From assembly GCF_025655475.1 (NCBI RefSeq), contig NZ_JAHTIK010000001.1, forward strand, positions 7,089,174-7,153,173: 64,000 nt of DNA, given 5' to 3'. The stretch comes from Kitasatospora sp. DSM 101779 (GTDB lineage Bacteria; Actinomycetota; Actinomycetes; Streptomycetales; Streptomycetaceae). The first letter of the stretch is position 1; each line of letters begins with the position of its first letter. The position numbers were made by a program, and so were the translations under genes. A model generated the notes under the pieces. That model searched no databases. It saw nothing but the letters and a program-made list of their open reading frames with translations, and was not told where the DNA came from. Below, one piece after another: positions 57,383 to 64,000 of the stretch.

Positions 57383-59157
57383 CAGGCCAGTCCGCTCAGG
57401 CCGGTGGGGACGTGCATCTTCTGCACCGTGCGGCCGTCGCCGACGTACATGTGGACGCCGCAGGGCAGGCACGGGTCGAAGCTGCGCACGGCCCGCATGA
57501 TGTCGATGCCCTTGAAGTTCTCCGGGGAGTTCTCCTCGAAGATCGGCGTGTTCTGCACCGCGTCCTCGTACGGGCCGGGGGTGCCGTAGCTGTCGCGGAC
57601 GCTGGCGTTCCACGGGGTCGGCGGGTACGGGTGGTAGTTCGCGATCTTGCCGTCGCGGATCACCATGTGGTGCGAGAGGACGCCGCGGACGGCCTCGGTG
57701 AAGCCGCAGCCGATCGACTCGTCCGGCACCTCGAACTTCTCCCAGGTCTGGGTGCGCCCGGCGCGGACCTCCTCCAGTGCCTTCTCGGCGAAGTGCAGTG
57801 CGCAGGCGGCGGCGTAGGCCTGGAAGTAGGTGCGGGCGCGGTTGCGCTCCAGGGCGTTGGACCACTGCGGGATCTTCCACTCGAAGGTGGTCTCCGGCTT
57901 GGTCATGGTCTTCGGCAGGTTGATGACCACGCTGTGGCCGGTGGCCTTGACGTAGCCGATGTCGACCAGGCCGGACAGCGCGGTGGACCACAGGCGGGCG
58001 ATCGGGCCGCCGCCGGTGTCCAGGGCGAGGTGGTCCTTGCCGTCGAACCAGCGCGGCGACATCACCCAGCTGTACTTGTCGTCGAAGTTCCGCTTCTGCG
58101 GCTGGGGGATGGTGTGCTGGTTCCACGGGTGCCGCGGGTCGACGGGGTTGCCGAGCGGGTCGTGGGTGACGAAGAGCTCCTGCCCCTCCCAGTCCTGGTA
58201 GTAGGAGCTGCCGAGCAGGATCCGGATGCCCAGGTTGATCTGGGTGAGGTCGTTGGTGACGAGCTTCCCGTCGACGACCACGCCCGGGGTGACGAACATC
58301 CGCCGGCCCCAGTCCGTCATGTTGCGGTATGTGAAGTCGCAGTGGTCGGGGTCGTTGAGGCTGCCCCAGCAGCCGAGCAGGATGCGGCGGCGGCCGACCT
58401 CCTCGTAGCCGGGCATGGCCTCGTAGAAGAAGTCGAAGAGGTCGTCGTGGAGCGGCACGACCTTCTTCATGAACTCCACGTAGCGGGTCAGCCGGCTGAG
58501 GTAGTCGGTGAACAGCTGCACGCTGGCGACCGTGCCGACGCCGCCCGGGTAGAGCGTGGAGGGGTGCACGTGGCGGCCCTCCATCAGGCAGAACATCTCC
58601 CGGGTGTAGCGGCTGACCTGCAGCGCCTCGCGGTAGAACTCGCCCTCGATGGGGTTGAGCGAGCGCATGATGTCGGCGATGGTCTTGTAGCCGTGCTCGG
58701 CGGCGTGCGGGGCCTCGGTGCGCTCGGCGCGCTCCAGCACGCCCGGGTTGGTCTCGCGGACCATCTTCTCGCAGTAGTCGACCCCGACCAGGTTCTCCTG
58801 GAAGATGTTGTGGTCGAACATGTACTCGGCGGCCTCGCCGAGGTTGATGATCCACTCGCCCAGGTGCGGGGGCTTCACCCCGTACGCCATGTTCTGGGTG
58901 TAGACCGAACAGGTGGCGTGGTTGTCGCCGCAGATGCCGCAGATCCGGCTGGTGATGAAGTGTGCGTCGCGCGGGTCCTTGCCGCGCATGAAGACGCTGT
59001 AGCCGCGGAAGACCGACGAGGTGCTGTAGCACTCCGCGACCTTCTTCTGCTTGAAATCGATCTTCGTGTGGATGCCCAGGCTGCCCACGATCCGGGTGAT
59101 CGGGTCCCAGGACATCTCCATCAGGCCGTCGCCGGTCGGCTTCGCTGTCGTCGCCAT
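57382..59157 (-). CDS. hhyL: [NiFe]-hydrogenase large subunit, group 1h
   Basis: A 591-residue catalytic subunit. The N-terminal nickel ligands are C73 and C76 in TSRICGICGDNH (H80), the group 1h form. The C-terminal ligands are C563 and C566 in DPCLPCGVH, followed by a 22-residue tail (570-591) that the maturation protease should remove after His569. Overall it matches the actinobacterial high-affinity enzymes (Hhy of mycobacteria and streptomycetes, AH of Ralstonia) that oxidise trace H2 in air. The ATG at 59157 has only a distant AAGGG; family alignment supports it. It follows the small-subunit gene by 82 bases. Confidence 0.96.
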   Translation of the reverse strand: MATTAKPTGDGLMEMSWDPITRIVGSLGIHTKIDFKQKKVAECYSTSSVFRGYSVFMRGKDPRDAHFITSRICGICGDNHATCSVYTQNMAYGVKPPHLGEWIINLGEAAEYMFDHNIFQENLVGVDYCEKMVRETNPGVLERAERTEAPHAAEHGYKTIADIMRSLNPIEGEFYREALQVSRYTREMFCLMEGRHVHPSTLYPGGVGTVASVQLFTDYLSRLTRYVEFMKKVVPLHDDLFDFFYEAMPGYEEVGRRRILLGCWGSLNDPDHCDFTYRNMTDWGRRMFVTPGVVVDGKLVTNDLTQINLGIRILLGSSYYQDWEGQELFVTHDPLGNPVDPRHPWNQHTIPQPQKRNFDDKYSWVMSPRWFDGKDHLALDTGGGPIARLWSTALSGLVDIGYVKATGHSVVINLPKTMTKPETTFEWKIPQWSNALERNRARTYFQAYAAACALHFAEKALEEVRAGRTQTWEKFEVPDESIGCGFTEAVRGVLSHHMVIRDGKIANYHPYPPTPWNASVRDSYGTPGPYEDAVQNTPIFEENSPENFKGIDIMRAVRSFDPCLPCGVHMYVGDGRTVQKMHVPTGLSGLA

Positions 59158-59239
59158 CGGGAGTGTGTGCCCTTCGTCGTTGCGTCGGGGTGACAGGGGC
59201 GGACGCCGCGCGCCCACGGCGCGCGGCGTCCGGGGTCGG

Positions 59240-60325
<1,086 letters not shown>

Positions 60326-60559
60326 GTGGATGCCTCCTAGAAACGGGGATGAGACCGGACAAAACGGACTCAACGCTCTTCATAGCAGCGTCCGCACTCC
60401 ACCGCCCGGGCGAACGGCCGACGGGGTCGCTCGAACGGGCTCAGCCCGTAGTGGGCGCCGGGCCCTTGTGCCGCTGTACCGACCGGCATACGGTGTGTTC
60501 CGCTCGACCGAACAGAGCGTTTGATGACGTATCGGACCCGCTCACGAACCGGGGACCCC
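60326..60559. promoter_or_regulatory. Divergent promoter region of hydrogenase block and XRE gene
   Basis: This 234-base gap must hold the hydrogenase promoter (minus) and that of the XRE-cupin gene (plus). I do not see a convincing -35/-10 pair or palindromic operator, so regulation cannot be read from sequence. Confidence 0.5.
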
Positions 60560-61147
60560 ATGACCGACCGGACGACCGGCACCGCCGCTGATGCCGACGC
60601 CCGCGCCCTCGGCGCCCGCATCCGCGGCTACCGGGAGGCCCGCGCCCTGTCGCTGCGCGGCCTCGGCGAGGCGGCCGGCGCCAGCCCCGGCTTCCTCAGC
60701 CAGGTCGAGCGCGGCCTCGCCGGCGCCAGCATCGGCATGCTCCGCAGGATCGCCGACGCGCTCGGCCTCACCATGGCCGACCTCTTCGACCACTCCGTCC
60801 CCGCCGGGCCCCGGGTCGTCCGCCGCGAGCGCCGCCCCGCCCTGCCCACCGCGCCCGGCACCCGCAAGTACCTCGTCTCCCAGCGGCCGCTCGCCCATCT
60901 GGAGGTGTACGCGGGGGAGTTCGACCCCGGCACCTCCACCGGCGAGGAGGCCTACACGCACGGCGACTCCCAGGAGATCCTGCTCGTCCTCGCCGGCACC
61001 GTGACCGTCGAGCTCGACGGCCACCCGTACACCCTCGACGCCGGCGACAGCCTCGACTACCGCACCGCCACCCCGCACCGGGTGGCCAACCGCTCCGACG
61101 CGCCCGCCGAAGTGCTCTGGATCGTCAGCCCGCCGACCCCGGACTGA
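60560..61147 (+). CDS. XRE-family regulator with C-terminal cupin domain
   Basis: A 195-residue regulator. The N-terminal Cro/CI helix-turn-helix is IRGYREARALSLRGLGEAAG with SPGFLSQVERGLAGASIGML, and residues about 115-190 form a cupin_2 fold (SQEILLVLAGTVTVELDGHP, LDAGDSLDYRTATPHRVAN). This layout is that of PuuR-like regulators of polyamine or amino-acid catabolism. It is followed 47 bases later by an FAD amine-oxidase-like gene, its likeliest target, although it is also divergent from the hydrogenase block. ATG at 60560 follows GGGGA. Confidence 0.88.
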   Translation: MTDRTTGTAADADARALGARIRGYREARALSLRGLGEAAGASPGFLSQVERGLAGASIGMLRRIADALGLTMADLFDHSVPAGPRVVRRERRPALPTAPGTRKYLVSQRPLAHLEVYAGEFDPGTSTGEEAYTHGDSQEILLVLAGTVTVELDGHPYTLDAGDSLDYRTATPHRVANRSDAPAEVLWIVSPPTPD

Positions 61148-61194
61148 CGGCGCCCCACCCCGAACCCCCGCCGGAACGACCCCAGGCAGTGACC

Positions 61195-62598
61195 ATGAGC
61201 CCCACGACGCCCGCCGGCCCCGCCCGCACCAACGGCAACGTCTCCCACTGGTACGCCGCGGACGGCCTGCCCGCCCCGCGGCCCGCCCTCGACGGCGACC
61301 TGGACGTCGACGTCGCCCTCGTCGGCGGCGGCTACACCGCCCTGTGGACGGCCTACTACCTCAAGCAGGCCGAGCCCGCGCTGCGCATCGCCGTGCTGGA
61401 GAAGGAGTTCGCCGGCTTCGGCGCCTCCGGCCGCAACGGCGGCTGGCTCACCGCCGCCCTGCCCGGACAGTTCCGCCGCTATGCCGCCGCACACGGCCGG
61501 CCCGCCGCCGTCGCCATGCAGCGGGCCATGTTCGCCACGGTCGACGAGGTGGTCGCGGTCGCAGCGAAGGAGGGCATCGAGGCGGACATCCGCAAGGACG
61601 GCGAACTGCACGTGGCCGTCGGCGACGCCCAGGAACAGCGGATGCTCGCCCACCTGCCAGAACTGCGCCAGGAGGGCTGGGGAGAGGAGGACATGGTCCG
61701 GCTCGGCCCCGCAGAACTCGCCGACCGCGTCAAGGTCGCCGGCGCCCGCGGCGCACTGTGGACCCCGCACTGCGCCCGGATCCACCCGGCCAGACTGGTC
61801 CGCGGCCTCGCCGCCGTCGTGGAGGGACTCGGCGTGACCGTGCACGAGGGCACCGAGGTGCTCGACATCCGGCCCGGCGCGGCCGTCTGCCGCCGGGGGA
61901 CCGTCCGCGCCCGGCACGTCCTGCGCGCCACCGAGGGCTTCACCGCGGGGCTGCGCGGCCAGCGCCGCACCTGGGTCCCGATGAACAGCAGCATGATCGT
62001 CACCGCCCCGCTCGGCCGGGCGGTCTGGGACGAGATCGGCTGGCAGGGTGCCGAGGTGCTCGGCGACGGCGCGCACGCCTACTGCTACGCCCAGCGCACC
62101 GCCGACGACCGGATCGCGATCGGCGGCCGTGGCGTGCCGTACCGCTTCGGCTCGCACGTCGACAGCCGCGGCGAGACGCACGCCTCGACGCAGCGCCAGC
62201 TCGCCGAACTGCTGGGCCGGTTGTTCCCGGCGGCGGCCGGTGCGCCGATCGAGCACGCCTGGTCGGGTGTGCTCGGCGTGCCCCGCGACTGGTGCGCCAC
62301 CGTCCAGTACGACCCGGCGACCGGGCTCGGCGCGGCCGGCGGCTACGTCGGCCACGGCGTCGCCACCGCCAACCTCGCCGGCCGCACCCTGCGCGACCTC
62401 GTCCTCGGGCGGGACACCGAGCTCACCCGGCTGCCCTGGGTCGGCCGGAAGGTCCGCGGCTGGGAGCCCGAACCGCTGCGCTGGCTCGGCATCCGCGGCC
62501 TGTACGTCGCCTACCGCGCCGCCGACCGCCGGGAGTCCGGCGGCCTCGGCCGGACCTCGCTGATCGCCCGCGCCGCGGACCTGCTCAGCGGTCGCTGA
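61195..62598 (+). CDS. FAD-dependent oxidoreductase, DAO family (PuuB-like)
   Basis: A 467-residue flavoenzyme of the D-amino-acid-oxidase fold. FAD-binding VDVALVGGGYTALWTAYYL, the GFGASGRNGGWLTAALPG segment and the terminal GYVGHGVATANLAGRTLRDL match gamma-glutamylputrescine oxidase and related amine oxidases. SMIVTAPLG and YCYAQRTADDRIAIGG complete the domain. Probably oxidises an amine to an aldehyde with H2O2 release. The ATG at 61195 is preferred; a GTG at 61189 is too close to the AGG ribosome-binding site. Confidence 0.88.
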   Translation: MSPTTPAGPARTNGNVSHWYAADGLPAPRPALDGDLDVDVALVGGGYTALWTAYYLKQAEPALRIAVLEKEFAGFGASGRNGGWLTAALPGQFRRYAAAHGRPAAVAMQRAMFATVDEVVAVAAKEGIEADIRKDGELHVAVGDAQEQRMLAHLPELRQEGWGEEDMVRLGPAELADRVKVAGARGALWTPHCARIHPARLVRGLAAVVEGLGVTVHEGTEVLDIRPGAAVCRRGTVRARHVLRATEGFTAGLRGQRRTWVPMNSSMIVTAPLGRAVWDEIGWQGAEVLGDGAHAYCYAQRTADDRIAIGGRGVPYRFGSHVDSRGETHASTQRQLAELLGRLFPAAAGAPIEHAWSGVLGVPRDWCATVQYDPATGLGAAGGYVGHGVATANLAGRTLRDLVLGRDTELTRLPWVGRKVRGWEPEPLRWLGIRGLYVAYRAADRRESGGLGRTSLIARAADLLSGR

Positions 62599-62612
62599 GC
62601 AGGTCCCGCGCG

Positions 62613-62657
62613 GCAGGTCGGCGCAGAGCAGGTCGGCGCAGAGCAGGTCGGCACAGG
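62613..62657. repeat. Three tandem 15-base repeats
   Basis: GCAGGTCGGCGCAGA occurs at 62613-62627 and 62628-62642, with a two-base variant at 62643-62657. It lies just past the stop codon of the FAD oxidoreductase, in the 64-base gap before a convergent gene. Confidence 0.9.
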
Positions 62658-62662
62658 GCGCG

Positions 62663-63667
62663 TCAGTCGGCGACGGGGGACCAGATCGGCTTCAACTGGG
62701 CGATCCAGCTGTCCTTGACGGTGAATCCGACATGCTCGTACAGGCCGAGCGCGCCCGTCGGCGAGTCGGCGTCGACGCCGAGCGAGGCGGTGGCGAAGCC
62801 GGTCTCGCGGGCCTCCGCCATGGCGCGCACCAGCAGGGCCGAGGCGATGCCGCGCTTGCGGCCGGCCCGGCGGGTGCCGACCAGCGAGACGTACAGGTCG
62901 CGCCGGCCGGTCGCCTCGGTGTGCGCGTCGTACTCCTCGCCGAGGACGATGCCGAGGGCCTCGCCGCCGGCGGCCGCGTCCTCCTCGACGTCGTAGGCGA
63001 CGAAGCTCAGGCCGGGGCGGAACGCCGGACCGGTCGTCATGTGCGCCCAGCCCTCCTCGCTGGACTCCGTCGAGCCCCAGTGGTCGCGGAAGGCCTCGTT
63101 GCGGACCAGCCGGGCGTCCTCGGAGCGCTCGGCGGTGAAACCGCGCACCTCGATCCCGTCCGGGGCCGGGAGGTCCGGCAGGGGCGCGAGCAGGTCCCGC
63201 GTCATGCCGTGGAACCAGCGGGCGGCCGTGTAGCCGTGCGCCGCGTACAGCTCGGACGCCGGGGTGTTCCGCGCCAGGCTGGAGCTGTAGAGGGTCAGCG
63301 GCCGGTCCGGGTAGCGCTCGAGGTGCAGCGGCAGCGCCGCCTGCTCGGCCCAGGCCAGCAGGGCGGCCCCGACGCCGCGCCCGCGGTACGCCGGGTGGAC
63401 ACCGCCCAGGTAGTACATTTCGTGCACCGGGTCGGCCTCGGTGCGCGACGTCAGATAGCCGTAGCCGATCATCGTCGGGCCGTCGTAGAAGGCGATCGAG
63501 CCCCGGGCGAAGTCGCAGTACGGGTCGGCGAGGTACTCCCGGAGGTCGTCCGGGCCGTGGTGCTCGTCCTCCCGGTCCTCCGCCTCGACGGCGGCCAGCA
63601 GCTCCAGCCAGGCCTCGAACTGCTCGGCCCCGATCGGCCGCCGGTCGAAAGGTACGTCAGTGCCCAT
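62663..63667 (-). CDS. Tandem-domain GNAT acetyltransferase
   Basis: A 334-residue protein with two GNAT folds. The first (about 15-160) has the acetyl-CoA loop VHPAYRGRGVGAALLAWAE; the second (about 172-325) has VGTRRAGRKRGIASALLVRA, also intact, and SPTGALGLYEHVGFTV. Tandem GNATs include mycothiol synthase and others that use only one active site; the duplicated Q/RxxGxG/A loops suggest both may bind acetyl-CoA. Substrate unknown. Start at MGTDVPFDRRP. Confidence 0.88.
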   Translation of the reverse strand: MGTDVPFDRRPIGAEQFEAWLELLAAVEAEDREDEHHGPDDLREYLADPYCDFARGSIAFYDGPTMIGYGYLTSRTEADPVHEMYYLGGVHPAYRGRGVGAALLAWAEQAALPLHLERYPDRPLTLYSSSLARNTPASELYAAHGYTAARWFHGMTRDLLAPLPDLPAPDGIEVRGFTAERSEDARLVRNEAFRDHWGSTESSEEGWAHMTTGPAFRPGLSFVAYDVEEDAAAGGEALGIVLGEEYDAHTEATGRRDLYVSLVGTRRAGRKRGIASALLVRAMAEARETGFATASLGVDADSPTGALGLYEHVGFTVKDSWIAQLKPIWSPVAD

Positions 63668-63710
63668 ACCGCGGGATTCTGGCCGTCCCCCCCGGGGCCT
63701 GGCAAAGGAT

Positions 63711-63914
63711 TTAAAGGCCCTGCCGGGTCGCCGGCCCGCCGCCGTTCGGTCCCGCCGTGCCCGGGCGGGCCGCCAGCTCGTACAGCGCGTCCGTGGTCTC
63801 CGGATGCTGGATCTCGTCGAGGAGGTGGTCCTGCTCCGGATTGCCCGAGTAGCGGATCGTGGCGACCCGCTCGCTCGCCGCGTCCGCGGCGTCCCTGGGC
63901 TGCAGTGCGCTCAC
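63711..63914 (-). CDS. Small hypothetical protein (67 aa)
   Basis: A 67-residue soluble acidic protein (VATIRYSGNPEQDHLLDEIQ, TTDALYELAARPG) with no recognised domain. AAGGAGG gives good spacing to the GTG at 63914 (5 bases) and poor spacing to the GTG at 63917. Upstream of the GNAT gene by 44 bases on the same strand and may be co-transcribed. No function can be proposed. Confidence 0.55.
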   Translation of the reverse strand: MSALQPRDAADAASERVATIRYSGNPEQDHLLDEIQHPETTDALYELAARPGTAGPNGGGPATRQGL

Positions 63915-64000
63915 CACGGCCTCCTTCCGGTGCCGTCCGGGGTGTCCACGCCTCCAGTCTAGGGTCGCGCGCCCGTCGGGCGGCTCGGCCGGCGTGCCCC

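Overview
The window is very GC-rich linear-chromosome-type DNA with dense GTG/ATG starts, 4-base start/stop overlaps, SpoIIE-type phosphatases, DUF2252, DUF805, FUSC and P450-ferredoxin genes, and DasR-like operators. This points to a Streptomycetaceae actinomycete (Streptomyces or Kitasatospora). No tRNA, rRNA, CRISPR array, intact insertion sequence or prophage was seen.

Layout. 1-7 kb: an edge-truncated hydrolase, a lipoprotein polysaccharide deacetylase, a GntR/HutC regulator, a methyltransferase, then a GH20 hexosaminidase under a DasR-like operator and a secreted CBM3-GH16 glucanase. 7-12 kb: a large SpoIIE phosphatase and a two-component pair whose kinase carries an extra C-terminal membrane-anchored domain. 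12-17 kb: an unknown protein, a P-loop kinase, two coupled ATP-grasp ligases and an acylphosphatase. 17-24 kb: FUSC and MFS membrane proteins, a P450 coupled to a ferredoxin, DUF2252 and an FMN/F420-type protein. 24-32 kb: a secreted M4 protease and assorted enzymes, plus two decayed loci (an ADP-ribosylglycohydrolase/AraC chimera and a GH3/LacI deletion scar). 31-36 kb: CapA lipoprotein and small conserved proteins. 36-40 kb: two secreted ricin-lectin carbohydrate-active proteins, one a GH18 chitinase with a recognisable promoter/operator. 40-42.5 kb: a second SpoIIE phosphatase. 42.7-47.2 kb: sdhCAB succinate dehydrogenase/fumarate reductase with a divergent LysR gene.

47.2-60.3 kb is the centrepiece: one minus-strand block of about 13 kb encoding a group 1h (formerly group 5, actinobacterial) [NiFe]-hydrogenase. 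Order of transcription: small subunit, large subunit, NifU-like protein, three conserved accessory proteins of unknown role, maturation protease, a 33-residue protein, then hypA, hypB, hypF, hypC, hypD, hypE. Nearly every junction overlaps by 1-16 bases, so translation is probably coupled. Such enzymes are known to oxidise atmospheric H2 and feed the respiratory chain in persisting or sporulating cells. The small subunit shows the Cys-Asp-Gly-Asp variant known from the Ralstonia actinobacterial-type enzyme. 60.5-64 kb: an XRE-cupin regulator with an FAD amine oxidase, a tandem GNAT protein and a small protein.

Non-coding structure: three copies of an intergenic palindromic repeat (about 13.1, 42.6 and 46.2 kb), an 8-copy heptamer array, a 3-copy 15-mer array, several hairpin terminators at convergent gene ends, and two DasR-type operators (GH20 and chitinase) that suggest chitin/N-acetylglucosamine control of polymer degradation.
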